Numbered from the stretch's first letter, positions 23,310-31,957 are shown. The stretch: DNA of 64,000 bases from Pachyseris speciosa (GCA_016490735.1 JAEMWC010000378.1:353501-417500), one strand, 5' to 3'. Made by a program: numbers and translations. Notes: generated by a model not told the origin, from the sequence alone.

Positions 23310-23507
23310 TTATTGAAGAATATTTTTTTGATGTTTTTTTGTTTTAATATGACAAGATTTTCCTGCCATTGTGTAGTTACGTCCTGTCTTACATATGTTA
23401 CAGTACCATTCTTTATTTAGCATATAGGTAGTCTTGTGTTTTTTTCTTTCCTCATCACTGAGAACTCTAGGCCTTCCCCGACCTCTCTTGACATTTTGAT
23501 TCTCCAT
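23310..23507 (-). CDS. Small AT-hook plus zinc-finger protein
   Basis: 65 residues. RGRGRPR near residue 9-15 is an AT-hook core; EWYCNICKTGRNYTMAGKS followed by HIKTKKH gives a C-x2-C...H-x5-H zinc finger. Likely binds DNA within the element. ATG at 23507 follows an AT-rich TATAGATTATAT without the TCTAA motif of the virion genes. It sits between POLB and the BRO protein, in the replication/regulation half. Intact. Function in the life cycle unknown. Confidence 0.75.
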   Translation of the reverse strand: MENQNVKRGRGRPRVLSDEERKKHKTTYMLNKEWYCNICKTGRNYTMAGKSCHIKTKKHQKNILQ

Positions 23508-23540
23508 ATATAATCTATATATTTTTATTTTTATATCAAT

Positions 23541-24422
23541 TTAATTTTCTTTTAAATCTTTCCTTCTTGATAAGTATAATTTGCTTTCTTCTAAGTGTTT
23601 AGTTATTTCATGAATCAAGTCTTCGAAACTATTGCTCATGAGGTATTTGCATTTGTTTTTCTCATACATTAGCTTCATATCAGACTGTTTGTCTGACACT
23701 TTATACACACCTGTTGGGCTTTTAAATTCAAGACAAAGAGCATTGTATTTTCTTGTGGGATTCATCAGCATTAAATCACATTGTCCAGCCATATATCCTT
23801 TCTTATAACTTCTGATTCTAATGTTCGGGCTTATTTGATTTTCACCTAATCCCGCCACCATTAATGCGTCTTCATATTTCTTTCTGATGAATGACACAAT
23901 CTTGTAGTGCAGATCATCTTCACTTTCAATCATCAGCATATTATTGCTTCTGTCATTGAACTGATTGTAATACCCCTGTTTTCTGATTGATGGCAACACT
24001 TTAGATGTAACCCAATGTTTAAATTTTGCTGCTTCCTGTTTTTTAGAGGACAGTATTAGTGAATAAAATCCTGATTCATTTATAAAAAAACATTTGAAAG
24101 TTTTTTCAATGGTCTCAGCACGAGGTAACGTTTTGTTACATCGTGAATCAGTGGCCTCAGCACGAGGGACCGTTTTGTTACATCGTGAATCAGTGGCCTC
24201 AGCACGAGGGACCGTTTTGTTACATCGTGAATTTATGCTTATTTTGTGGTCTCTTAAGATTCTATCATCAGATAAAACATGATCCTTGATTGCCTTTTGT
24301 GGATTTTTATAGTCGAGAATAATAGCTATGTCTCTTCCTCTGAACCAAATGTCATTGTTATCATCAAGATAGCAATCTATTGATACATCCAATTCTTTAT
24401 TATTGTAGGAATATTTTTGCAT
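23541..24422 (-). CDS. BRO-N domain protein fused to a PD-(D/E)XK-like nuclease
   Basis: 293 residues, intact. Residues about 10-60 (VSIDCYLDDNNDIWFRGRDI, then ILDYKNPQKAI) and 108-155 (FINESGFYSLILSSKKQEAA, then FKHWVTSKVLPSIRKQG) form a BRO-N domain as in baculovirus, poxvirus and phage BRO proteins. The C-terminal half has YMAGQCDLMLMNP and ALCLEFKSPTG, the spaced D and ExK of a VRR-NUC/PD-(D/E)XK-type nuclease. Between the two BRO-N halves are three 14-residue repeats (RCNKTVPRAEATDS type). Probably a DNA-binding nuclease; role untested. Upstream of ATG: TATAATATACAA, no TCTAA motif. Confidence 0.8.
   Translation of the reverse strand: MQKYSYNNKELDVSIDCYLDDNNDIWFRGRDIAIILDYKNPQKAIKDHVLSDDRILRDHKISINSRCNKTVPRAEATDSRCNKTVPRAEATDSRCNKTLPRAETIEKTFKCFFINESGFYSLILSSKKQEAAKFKHWVTSKVLPSIRKQGYYNQFNDRSNNMLMIESEDDLHYKIVSFIRKKYEDALMVAGLGENQISPNIRIRSYKKGYMAGQCDLMLMNPTRKYNALCLEFKSPTGVYKVSDKQSDMKLMYEKNKCKYLMSNSFEDLIHEITKHLEESKLYLSRRKDLKEN
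24113..24238 (-). repeat. Three 42-bp in-frame repeats inside the BRO gene
   Basis: Three head-to-tail 42-bp units with the core GGCCTCAGCACGAGGGACCG; the first unit is the most diverged. They encode three RCNKTVPRAEATDS-like blocks and keep the frame. They split the BRO-N fold in what should be a loop. Confidence 0.9.
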
Positions 24423-24570
24423 TTGTATATTATAATAATTTATTTTTTAATTCATTTTCGACCTGTGTTTAAATATAGTCAGGAATAATAATATTCTTGG
24501 CTACATAATAGCAAATGACAGTATGTACTACTGTAGGGTCTACTCACATATATGTTAGATAATTTTCTCT

Positions 24571-25565
24571 TTATAATATGTCTTTTAAATCCTTGAACGG
24601 TATCCAACTGTTAAATTCGTCACTGTAACCCTTCCACTTCACCAAAGCTTGTTTCTTCTTGTAATCTCTGCGAATGACTTTATCAATACGGAAAACATCC
24701 TGTCTGGCTTTCAATAATTCAGCTTCATAAAAACTCCCTTCAATATCTTCTCCTCTAAGATCTTTTAGTTTGTATGTTATTGGATTAGTGTACTGGATTT
24801 TATCAACTGTAAACACTTCTTCAGTCCAATTTGGTGTATAGCCCTTGTCGAACACATTCCGTTTATACTTGGATATTCGGACCTTGTCACCTATTTTAAA
24901 TTTTGGTTTCTGTTTTAATGTTTTCATATCACCATACAAATTGAAGTAAACAGTTCCTTCATTCCTCTTATCAGATGCTTCAACGGGTGTCATCTTTGTG
25001 CTTGAATGTTTGGTATTATTATACTGTTTCACTAATTTTGGTAACATGTCTAAATACTGTGTATTACCTTGAACAGTGAACTGCTTCCACATTTTGGATT
25101 TAATTGTCCTATTCCATCTTTCAACTACTGATGACTTCTCTTCATTCTCAGTTGAGTACATCTGTACACTATGTTTCTCTAGCAAGTCCTTCAAGTGTTT
25201 GTTGTAAAACTCTTTTCCCTTGTCGACCCATAAATACTGTGGTTTTCTGCCTTCCTTGAATATTGTTTTGAATGCTTCAGTGACAGATTCACCTTTCTTA
25301 TCCTTCAATGGGACAATCCAACCATATTTGCTGAAGACATCAATAACCATAAGAAGATATCGATAACCTTTATTCCATTTACTGAACTGTTGCATTTCAA
25401 CTAGATCACTTGCCCATATTTCATCAATTTTATTTACAATCACACGCCGCCGAGTGAAATTTCGTTTTATGGGTGCATGTAATTCATCAGCTAGTTTTTC
25501 TTGCCAGTTTTCTTCACTCGACGGCTTTTTCCGTTTTTTGAAACACCAAGACCAAGTTTCTGTTT
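24571..25565 (-). CDS. INT: Retroviral-type integrase with C-terminal chromodomain
   Basis: The frame is open from about 25565 to the stop at 24571; no ATG is visible upstream of the conserved ADELHAPIKRNFTRRRV segment. The rve core shows catalytic D (EIWASDLVEM), D (LWVDKGKEFYN) and E (KSSVVERWNRT). The C-terminal 40 residues, VIRRDYKKKQALVKWKGYS then WIPF, are a chromodomain, which in other integrases tethers to chromatin. It joins element ends to target DNA and produces the 6-bp duplication. The frame overlaps the PLA2-like gene by about 75 bp in another frame, so the two may be one fused gene separated by a small indel. No N-terminal HHCC zinc domain seen. Confidence 0.9.
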
Positions 25566-26129
25566 TTTGTCAATTAAGAATCTAGCTGTTTGACCCCATT
25601 TTGGCATCTCACCATATGGTATTTGATCAAGTGACTCGACCATTGTTCTATCACATTCACCTTTATTTTTTCCCATATCATAACAAATATCATGATAAGC
25701 TGCTATTTCATCTACTTTATTGTAAGGCAGGACATTCCATTTTGTGACCTCACCTGTGTTTTTATCATACTCTAACTGTTTATCGAGGGGATTATAAGGT
25801 CCCATGTATTTATACTTTCCGGGTGTCCATCCACTTTTCGGTTTAGGAAGCTTGCCAATAACCTTATGAATGTCAATAGCACCGCCATAATCTAATCCTT
25901 TGATATCTGTTTTGTAACGAATATTTGGTCTCACGTTTGTTGAGAGTTGTTTCAAAGCTTCTGACCCAACCTTTGTGATTGCAGGCTTTGCGAGGGAAAG
26001 TCCTTTGTCAATTAATTTCTTTTGCAGCTTTGGATTTCTCATTGCTTCTGATGCATAATATCTACCCATTTCAACACCCTTCTTCGCTAAATAAGGGACT
26101 CCATGTTCCAAAAATCCTGTTAGTGCCAT
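25491..26129 (-). CDS. Phospholipase A2-like protein (parvovirus VP1u type)
   Basis: 212 residues from ATG at 26129. Residues about 105-120 hold YKYMGPYNPLDKQL, the Ca-binding loop form YxGPxNPL, and about 140-152 EIAAYHDICYDMG, the His-Asp catalytic motif of PLA2-like domains. The N-terminal 75 residues are basic and helical; the C-terminal tail is Lys/Arg-rich. In parvoviruses this domain breaches endosomal membranes; here a role in particle entry or membrane passage is inference. The end overlaps the integrase frame. Related PLA2-like domains occur next to or fused with Polinton integrases in invertebrates (from memory, unverified). Confidence 0.8.
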   Translation of the reverse strand: MALTGFLEHGVPYLAKKGVEMGRYYASEAMRNPKLQKKLIDKGLSLAKPAITKVGSEALKQLSTNVRPNIRYKTDIKGLDYGGAIDIHKVIGKLPKPKSGWTPGKYKYMGPYNPLDKQLEYDKNTGEVTKWNVLPYNKVDEIAAYHDICYDMGKNKGECDRTMVESLDQIPYGEMPKWGQTARFLIDKKQKLGLGVSKNGKSRRVKKTGKKN

Positions 26130-26169
26130 ATCTGCAGCCGAATCTAGTATGCCCGCCCCTTCAGACGGG

Positions 26170-26331
26170 CTAATTAGTTTCCCTTCCCTTTGACAAACTT
26201 AGTCTTTGTGATCCACACTCAGCACATTTGCATTTCATCATAGTTCTTCCATTTTTAGTCTTCTGGTATGTTTCGCTTCCTGGTACACACTCAGTTTGCT
26301 TCTTCTGTTTCACACAATATGATTTTACCAT
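26170..26331 (-). CDS. Small Cys-rich zinc-ribbon-like protein (DUF5679-like)
   Basis: 53 residues. Starts MVKSYCVKQKKQTEC, has KTKNGRTMMKCKCAECGS, resembling the small DUF5679 zinc-ribbon proteins of large DNA viruses and Polintons, though one expected Cys near residue 9 is Gln. A TCTAAC motif lies at 26348-26343, about 12 bp upstream of the ATG. Function unknown; possibly a virion or nucleic-acid-binding protein. Confidence 0.65.
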   Translation of the reverse strand: MVKSYCVKQKKQTECVPGSETYQKTKNGRTMMKCKCAECGSQRLSLSKGRETN

Positions 26332-26342
26332 TATACATATAA

Positions 26343-26348
26343 GTTAGA
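26343..26348 (-). promoter_or_regulatory. TCTAAC motif upstream of the zinc-ribbon gene
   Basis: TCTAAC on the minus strand followed by TTATATGTATA and the ATG at 26331. Member of the shared motif set. Confidence 0.45.
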
Positions 26349-26363
26349 TATTTTCAAAGTAAT

Positions 26364-26801
26364 CTATGATGAATCTGTGATTGACACTTGTGTCTGTTGG
26401 ACTGAATTGGAATTATGTATTGTATTCAGAATGGATCTGCCTTTTTGTCTCTCAAGAAGATAGTACAAACACCAATATCCACACAATACTGAATCCCTTT
26501 CTTGTATCTCATCACCAGAGTATTCAAGTTGTTTTCCACTTGTAGCCATGTATTTCTGTACTTCTGTTGGCATCATTAAACCAAATGAGTCAAAGTATTC
26601 ACAGTATCTATCATTTTTGAAATTCCTATAACAAACCCAATGAGTACCAGGTCCAATTTTGGAATCAAGATTGACTATCCCACATTCATTCTTTTTTATT
26701 TGTCTCGGCATATTGTCTCTTGAAAATACTCCTCTAAAATGTTTTATTCCAAGTTGTTTAACCCAATTGATTAAATCAAAGTTGGATAAGGGTTTATTTA
26801 C
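26364..26801 (-). CDS. PRO: Adenovirus-type cysteine protease (adenain-like)
   Basis: The conserved protein begins around KPLSNFDLINW (26795) and ends at 26364, about 142 residues. Catalytic residues: His in GPGTHWVCY, Asp in YCEYFDSFG, Gln in IQERDS and Cys in VLCGYWCLYYL. It matures capsid precursors. An internal ATG (26711) lies after the conserved N-terminus and is unlikely to be the start. No in-frame ATG exists at the expected N-terminus, where the stop of the glycine-rich virion gene overlaps by a few bases; the start codon may be lost or mis-sequenced. Confidence 0.88.
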   Translation of the reverse strand, partial: VNKPLSNFDLINWVKQLGIKHFRGVFSRDNMPRQIKKNECGIVNLDSKIGPGTHWVCYRNFKNDRYCEYFDSFGLMMPTEVQKYMATSGKQLEYSGDEIQERDSVLCGYWCLYYLLERQKGRSILNTIHNSNSVQQTQVSITDSS

Positions 26802-27654
26802 AAAATGGTTCCTAGTATGGGGATTGAATTGAATGGACTGTTTTTGCCCAGTAGAAGTCCTTTTCCTTTGGTTTTTCTTTTTTTTTTCATTCCCATGCCT
26901 ATTGGGTTATCCCATGTACCAAAAACAGGAGGGGATTGCCATGGAATCATAGCATGTTTCCCACCACTTTTATTTTTGCAATGGAATCTGGAACATGAAC
27001 TGGTAATGACCGTCTTGGACGGCTGCTTTCAACATGCAAACCTTTTCCAGTTAATTTTCTGATTGCTTCTATAGCCAAAGGAATTCCAATGCTGGCGAGT
27101 ATTGTTCCAATACCCTTTCCAGTCTGCGCTTTTGTTGGTTTTATAACAACGTCTCCACCATACTGCATTTTTTGGATAACATCAGCCATCTGTCTCGTAT
27201 TCAATAAATTTCCTACATTCAATAATTGGGATAAATTGGCATTAGGAATAAGAAATCCTCCTTTTTGTTTCTTCCCAAATAGTTTATCAACACCGAGACT
27301 TGCTAATGAAGAAAGAGCACCTGTAGCCAATGCTGGAGCCGCTTTAGCTACTGCTTTACCTGCATAAGGCAATAGTCTTGTTCCAAGTGAAAAAAGACTG
27401 GACCAAAGAGAACCTCCTTCTTGGACTGATTTTCTGATCTGTGCTTTGGATATCTTTACATCAGCACCTGTTCCATTTCTCTGTGCTTTGGCTAATTTTT
27501 TTATCTGTGTTTTTGTCAACATCATTTGATCACCTCCAGTGAGATCTCCATGTGCAAGTCTCAATGTTACCGGTGAATTTGTTTGTATAGCTTTTGCAAG
27601 CCTTTCCTTCTGACTTCCTGAAAGTCTTACTCCATGAGGATGATAAGTAGTCAT
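26798..27654 (-). pseudogene. Glycine/alanine-rich virion protein, one frameshift
   Basis: ATG at 27654. The first 235 codons carry Lys-rich MLTKTQIKKLAKAQ and KISKAQIRKSV segments, Gly/Ala-rich hydrophobic stretches (SLGTRLLPYAGKAVAKAAP) and LTGKGLHVESSRPRRS. An A-run near 26965 lacks one base, and the last about 50 codons (IPWQSPPVFGTWDNPIG, then GKGLLLGKNSPF) continue in another frame to a stop at 26798. Conserved in Polintons next to capsid genes. By layout and composition it may match adenovirus pVI/pX-type internal proteins, but I cannot show homology. Overlaps PRO by 4 bp. Confidence 0.7.
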
Positions 27655-27787
27655 ATAATATATGTTTATACTAAATTGTATTTAATACAATTTAATTTAA
27701 TTATTAATTTATTTATTATTTATTTATTTATTTAATTTATTTATTTAATTTATTTATTTATTTAATTTATTTATTTAATTATTTCAT
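27655..27787. repeat. (ATTT)n spacer between two virion genes
   Basis: AATTTATTTATTT-type units with almost no G or C separate the major capsid stop from the glycine-rich virion gene start. Includes the probable promoter of the latter; no TCTAA motif seen, but TTTAGTATAAACATAT precedes its ATG. Confidence 0.85.
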
Positions 27788-29071
27788 TTACATTGATCTC
27801 AGAATTAATTTTCCATCAGTCTTTCTCATCTCAATATCCTGCTCATAGAGGACCAGTGCATACACACTGTAATCAGCATTTGTTGCAGCACTCAAAGTGT
27901 ATTTGAAAGTCAGTTTTGTCATTCCATCTTTAATATCCTGTTTCTGTTTTGTCAGATCGAAATAAACAAAAGGGAATATTGTACCGAAATTGCCCCTGTT
28001 GAGAAGGGTACTTTCACTGAAATCGTTTACAGCTTGAACATATTTCAAAACATCTCTAAATACTCTTGTTGGTTCTGTTGATGGTTTATAATGAAGCTCT
28101 GGATAATCATTTCCGTTGCCAACCTCAAGATAACAATCAGTCAAAGTTCGGTTATTTGCAACTGAGAATGTGTTGTACAAGAATTTATTGGCTGTCTGAG
28201 ACGAATCATTGGCATCATTGATGATGAATACAAAGACATGCCTGGGTTTGTTTATTCCTGTGGAAATACGGAAATTGGCAGTCTGTTGTCTTGTTGAATT
28301 GCCTCTCTCAACCATTTCTCTCATGTAAGTCCACTTTCTGTTGTCAAGATACTTGCTCATGTATAAGGACTTTCCCGCAGAATTGAAAATAATACGAGGA
28401 ACAATTAGCTGGAATTTAGTTAGTATCACACGACATTCATCAGTAGCTTGCCAAATCATATTGTCATCACTCTCAAGTGTCAATTTCACCTCTACTTTTG
28501 AGTTAGGCATGAGTTCATCCCAAAAGCTCTTGAAAAAACCGTATCTGTTCAATGCTATCTCTGCATTTATTTCACCACCATCATTAAGCAAAGCTTTACG
28601 ATCTGAGAATCCTTTGTTATAAGCAGCTTGTGCCACTCTGTTTTCAGCGCCTCTACTGGTGTCAAGATAGAAGAACTCATTGGTTCCCTGACTTACAGCA
28701 TAACCCTGTGAATACTCAAGCAATGACTTAATATTTGTGGCTTGGTTTGCATCACGGCATTCATAAACATCAAGACCATTCATTTTCACATTAATGGTGT
28801 TAATAAGAGCGTGAACTGAATTAACAATACCATTTCGATCTGCAGCAGCAATGTTAGCTCCATCTGCAAGCTTATTTTCTTTGAAAATAACATTAAAACG
28901 GGCATTGTACCAATCAAATGGTGTAGTCTCTCCACTGTTATCAACAACAAATCGGTAGTCTGTTTTCCTCTGATGATCATTATTTGCTACTACAGTAATA
29001 AGTGCTGTCTCTAGTTCGAACACTACATCTTCATATCTTTCGATATATTTTGAGTCACGATAGTTTGACAT
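27788..29071 (-). CDS. MCP: Major capsid protein, double jelly-roll
   Basis: 427 residues, intact from ATG at 29071. Landmarks shared with Polinton capsids: NYRDSKYIERYEDVVFELET at the N-terminus, FDWYNARF, INVKMNGLDVYE, RGNFGTIFPFVYFDLTKQ near residue 370 and a C-terminal YSVYALVLYEQDIEM. The length suits a compact double jelly-roll. Forms the hexons of a putative icosahedral particle together with the minor capsid protein. A TCTAAC motif at 29087-29082 precedes the start. A decayed C-terminal relic lies at 48569-48692. Confidence 0.92.
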   Translation of the reverse strand: MSNYRDSKYIERYEDVVFELETALITVVANNDHQRKTDYRFVVDNSGETTPFDWYNARFNVIFKENKLADGANIAAADRNGIVNSVHALINTINVKMNGLDVYECRDANQATNIKSLLEYSQGYAVSQGTNEFFYLDTSRGAENRVAQAAYNKGFSDRKALLNDGGEINAEIALNRYGFFKSFWDELMPNSKVEVKLTLESDDNMIWQATDECRVILTKFQLIVPRIIFNSAGKSLYMSKYLDNRKWTYMREMVERGNSTRQQTANFRISTGINKPRHVFVFIINDANDSSQTANKFLYNTFSVANNRTLTDCYLEVGNGNDYPELHYKPSTEPTRVFRDVLKYVQAVNDFSESTLLNRGNFGTIFPFVYFDLTKQKQDIKDGMTKLTFKYTLSAATNADYSVYALVLYEQDIEMRKTDGKLILRSM

Positions 29072-29081
29072 ATATTATTGT

Positions 29082-29087
29082 GTTAGA
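29082..29087 (-). promoter_or_regulatory. TCTAAC motif upstream of MCP
   Basis: TCTAAC then ACAATAATAT and the ATG at 29071. Confidence 0.5.
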
Positions 29088-29103
29088 TAAAAGTTATTTT
29101 ATT

Positions 29104-29334
29104 TTACGTGGTCGACCTCTTTCTTTTGATTAAACCACCAGTCTGGCTCACACTCTCAGTTCCACTCTTTCTCTTTTTCAAAAGTTCTATGATTTTGTCA
29201 CCAGCTTTTTTGCCTGCATGTTCACCAATTGTTGTGGTTGCTTTTTCAGCTGCTTTTTTTCCAGCTGTTTTGATAATGTCAGTAATAACACCTTCACCAC
29301 GTTGTTCATATTTTTTAAACTCAAACCGTTTCAT
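29104..29334 (-). CDS. Small basic virion-associated protein
   Basis: 76 residues: MKRFEFKKYEQRGEGVITDI, then repeated Ala/Lys helices (GKKAAEKATTTIGEHAGKKA), an IIELLKKRK segment and a basic IKRKRS tail. Amphipathic, probably DNA- or membrane-binding. Lies between the two capsid genes, as in the relic element (47769-48013), so the gene is conserved between copies. Preceded by CCTAAT (29346-29341), a variant of the TCTAA motif. Molecular function unknown. Confidence 0.75.
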   Translation of the reverse strand: MKRFEFKKYEQRGEGVITDIIKTAGKKAAEKATTTIGEHAGKKAGDKIIELLKKRKSGTESVSQTGGLIKRKRSTT

Positions 29335-29340
29335 ATACTA

Positions 29341-29346
29341 TTAGGT
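29341..29346 (-). promoter_or_regulatory. CCTAAT, variant late-promoter motif
   Basis: CCTAATAGTAT before the ATG at 29334. The relic orthologue has TCTAAT at the same place (47747-47752). Confidence 0.4.
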
Positions 29347-29348
29347 TT

Positions 29349-30134
29349 TATAATTCTGTCTCTCTCAAGAATAACTCAATATACCAATCTATCCCATTCA
29401 AATCGACTGGAGCTCCAGAAGAGTCTGTGACATAAAAGCGTATTGAGCTGATATTATGTGTTGAGATATCATTCCATTTAAGAAAAGAGGTTTGTAAGTG
29501 AAAGGTAAACTTCTGACTAGATCTGTGACTGGAATAACAGCGATTGTATTTGTGCTATTTCCATCAACAATGCTATCTGTCACCAAATCACAATTGATAT
29601 AAATTTCATCTACTCCTCTTGTAATATCAGGTAGATTTGTTCCATATTCTGTGACTGAAACTAATTTTGAATCGAAACCGATAAGTTTTCTGAAATCAAG
29701 ATTTCTCAGATCCACTCTATAGTTTTCATCAAGTTCAATCAAAATGCGATATGTTGACAAAACGAAATAAATGTTAATACCATACTTGAATTTTGATTTG
29801 TCTGTTTCAGATGGATTAAGTACATGGCTATTTTTTACTCATATACTCATGAATGTAACTATTGATATCGTCGTATGAATACATCCCGTTAACGAATGTT
29901 ATTGTTTCCCAGTTTACACCTTTGTCATAGCTGTATTTAATTTGATTATTCCCAAAAATATCTCTGATATTGTACCAACTGTATGTCATATTGATGGAAT
30001 CCACAGCTATTTTATATTTTAAATCATTCTTTAATTTTAATAGGTGTATTGAATCTTTTTTTAAAATCATGACTCTTGCTGACACCAATTTTGTCTCTGT
30101 TTTTACTGTTGAATCGTAATGAAATTTCTGTCAT
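29349..30134 (-). pseudogene. mCP: Minor capsid (penton-type jelly-roll) protein with frame breaks
   Basis: Conserved Polinton minor capsid segments: LVSARVMILKKDSIHLLKLK, YKIAVDSINMTYSWYNIRD, KYSYDKGVNWETITFVNGMY, IELDENYRVDLRNLDF, GVDEIYINCDLVTDSI and DLNGIDWYIELFLRE. They lie in three frames. Breaks: immediately after the ATG at 30134, at an A-run near 29835 (two bases short), and near 29450. Forms the vertices with MCP. A homologous relic at 47487-47740 keeps the same C-terminal order, which supports this reading. Preceded by TCTAAT at 30150-30145. Confidence 0.85.
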
Positions 30135-30144
30135 ATACTTTTAC

Positions 30145-30150
30145 ATTAGA
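30145..30150 (-). promoter_or_regulatory. TCTAAT motif upstream of the minor capsid gene
   Basis: TCTAATGTAAAAGTAT before the ATG at 30134; overlaps the end of the coiled-coil gene. Confidence 0.45.
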
Positions 30151-30345
30151 TATTTCATCATTATTTTATTTAGCTCACCGGTTTTCAGGATTCCCAGTCT
30201 GTTCAATGTATGCAATATTTTTGTGAATTCATTTTGAACATTTTTGCTGTTGTTGCCGGCTGAAATAGATCCACCAAGTAACTGCAGTCTTGAAAGCATG
30301 TCACCCAAAAATACATCCCTTGAACCCATTGCACCTCTTCTCCTT

Positions 30346-30383
30346 CCTGAACCAATAGTTGATGCCTGAACCAATAGTTGATA
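30346..30383. repeat. 19-bp tandem duplication
   Basis: CCTGAACCAATAGTTGAT plus one base, twice in a row (30346-30364, 30365-30383), differing at the last base. Looks like replication slippage and breaks the coiled-coil gene frame. Confidence 0.9.
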
Positions 30384-31020
30384 TACCTTCCTCAACAGCA
30401 TCGATTCTTTTTCGGTACTTTTGCAATAATTTGATCCTTTGAGTCAATTGATATATCTTTTCTTTGTTTTTATCCCTATTTGTTTTGGTTGTTGATAGAT
30501 GAGCTTTTTTTCTTCCAACATCTTTGGTTATTTCACCAATATTTCTTTTATACTCATCGATGTCGATTGTACCATCCATTATCCTTTTCAAAATTGTTGT
30601 TGGAGGAGACAATTCATATTCCTGTAATACCTTAACCTCATCAAGTGAAAAACCTTTATCAAGATTCGACTTATATGGTGCTTCTGTTTCAGCCATCATT
30701 TTAGGTTTGTAATCAATTGGTAATGTTGTTTTCATAGGTACTGATTCAGGTAACGTGTTTAATAGCATAAGATCTTCAAAACCAGATGTTAAGGCTTTTT
30801 GATTCTTTTTCAACTGTTCAATGACTTCATTCTGTTTTTTGTCGACACTTTCTTTCACACTCTTCTGGACATCAATAGAGGGTTTCAGTAATTCTGATGT
30901 TGTATCATAAGCATCCTGTTTTCTGTATTCATAAGTCTTGATAACATCACGAACTTCTCTTGTTTTGTTTCCAGCTTCAATTCCACTTTTAAGAAGCCTT
31001 TTCATTCGTTCTATATCCAT

Positions 31021-31056
31021 ATACAATTGTGTTAGACTAATCTAAACTATTAACAT
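31021..31056. promoter_or_regulatory. Divergent promoter between coiled-coil and ATPase genes
   Basis: 36 bp hold TCTAAC on the minus strand (31036-31031, 10 bp before the ATG at 31020) and TCTAA on the plus strand (31041-31045, 11 bp before the ATG at 31057). The two motifs face outward and are five bases apart. Confidence 0.5.
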
Positions 31057-31695
31057 ATGGAAATCCCTAATTATGATATTCAGGGTTCAAAGAATTCATT
31101 CAGACAGTTGTATCCGTATATGCCAAAAGACACTTTCAGGATGCTGCTGGCTGGTAATTCAGGATCTGGAAAGACAACACTGTTTATGCATCTGATTATG
31201 GAACCATTGGTTTATTATGATCAGATACATCTTTATGCAAAAAATTTAGATCAAGACAAGTACAAATATCTTCGGAAAGTAATGGATGAAATAAGCAGTC
31301 ACATTGGATATCCTGCCTTGGTTTGCAGTCAAGAAGAGATATTGCCAGTTGAACAAATAAAAGACACAGATTTGCAGCGATTGGTTGTTTTTGATGATTT
31401 TGTCACTGACAAGAAACAAGATCAGATAATCAGCTATTTCATTCAGGGAAGACACAAGAACTGTTCAGTCATATATCTCACACAATCATTCTATGGCTTT
31501 CCAAAATCAATCAGACTCAATTGCAGTCACTTCTGCATTTATGATTTCCCATCATCAAGAGAAAGGAATCTGATTGCACAGGAGCTTGGAATTGACAAGA
31601 AGAAATACATTGAAGCAACCAAAAAACCATATTCCTTCTGTTATGTTGACAAGCCGATGAAGACAATCAAGAGAAATTTTTATGGTGCTGTTTAA
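31057..31695 (+). CDS. ATP: FtsK/A32-like genome-packaging ATPase
   Basis: 212 residues, intact. Walker A GNSGSGKTT at about residues 30-38; Walker B LVVFDDFV at about 109-116; sensor-like VIYLTQSFYG at 135-144; C-terminal DKPMKTIKRNFYGAV conserved in Polintons. Packages DNA into the preformed capsid. N-terminal MEIPNYD is shared with the relic at 43744. First gene of the plus-strand virion cluster. Confidence 0.93.
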   Translation: MEIPNYDIQGSKNSFRQLYPYMPKDTFRMLLAGNSGSGKTTLFMHLIMEPLVYYDQIHLYAKNLDQDKYKYLRKVMDEISSHIGYPALVCSQEEILPVEQIKDTDLQRLVVFDDFVTDKKQDQIISYFIQGRHKNCSVIYLTQSFYGFPKSIRLNCSHFCIYDFPSSRERNLIAQELGIDKKKYIEATKKPYSFCYVDKPMKTIKRNFYGAV

Positions 31696-31705
31696 TCTAA
31701 TCTAA
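31696..31705 (+). promoter_or_regulatory. Tandem TCTAA motif upstream of the small acidic gene
   Basis: TCTAATCTAA directly before TATTAT and the ATG at 31712. Confidence 0.45.
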
Positions 31706-31711
31706 TATTAT

Positions 31712-31957
31712 ATGGCAATCAATAATTTTCAAAATCCGGAAAAACAGGAGAATCCAAAAACAGAAAGAATCGAAAAATTGATCAGGACTGCGGAGAGAGC
31801 CGATGTTGAAACACCATTTGAAATCGCTGAAAAAATCAAAATGGAAGTATACAGGAGGACACAAAAAGTATTGAAAAACAATAAGAGACTACCTGTCATC
31901 TATGAAACCATACCACCTGAATTCTTGGAAGATGAAAGCAGTGATGAAGGAGATTAA
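31712..31957 (+). CDS. Small acidic protein, unknown
   Basis: 81 residues, starts MAINNFQNPEKQENPK, central helix EIAEKIKMEVYRRTQKVL, ends PPEFLEDESSDEGD. No family recognised. Sits 16 bp after the ATPase stop and 17 bp before the fibre gene ATG, in an apparent virion-gene cluster with its own TCTAA motif, so it is probably expressed. Function unknown. Confidence 0.6.
   Translation: MAINNFQNPEKQENPKTERIEKLIRTAERADVETPFEIAEKIKMEVYRRTQKVLKNNKRLPVIYETIPPEFLEDESSDEGD

Larger units (their letters stand above)
30141..31020 (-). pseudogene. Coiled-coil protein split by a 19-bp tandem duplication
   Basis: ATG at 31020 (MDIERMKRLLKSGIEAGNKT). Long helical, charged segments: KQNEVIEQLKKNQKAL, LTQRIKLLQKYRKRID. 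After EEGISTIGSG the frame breaks because a 19-bp segment (30346-30364) is repeated at 30365-30383; the C-terminal part, GAMGSRDVFLGDML to NKIMMKYLM, is in the other frame. Length 880 nt minus 19 is a multiple of three. Conserved in Polintons and present in the relic at 43819-45925; function unknown, probably structural. Divergent from the ATPase with a shared 36-bp promoter gap. Confidence 0.75.
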
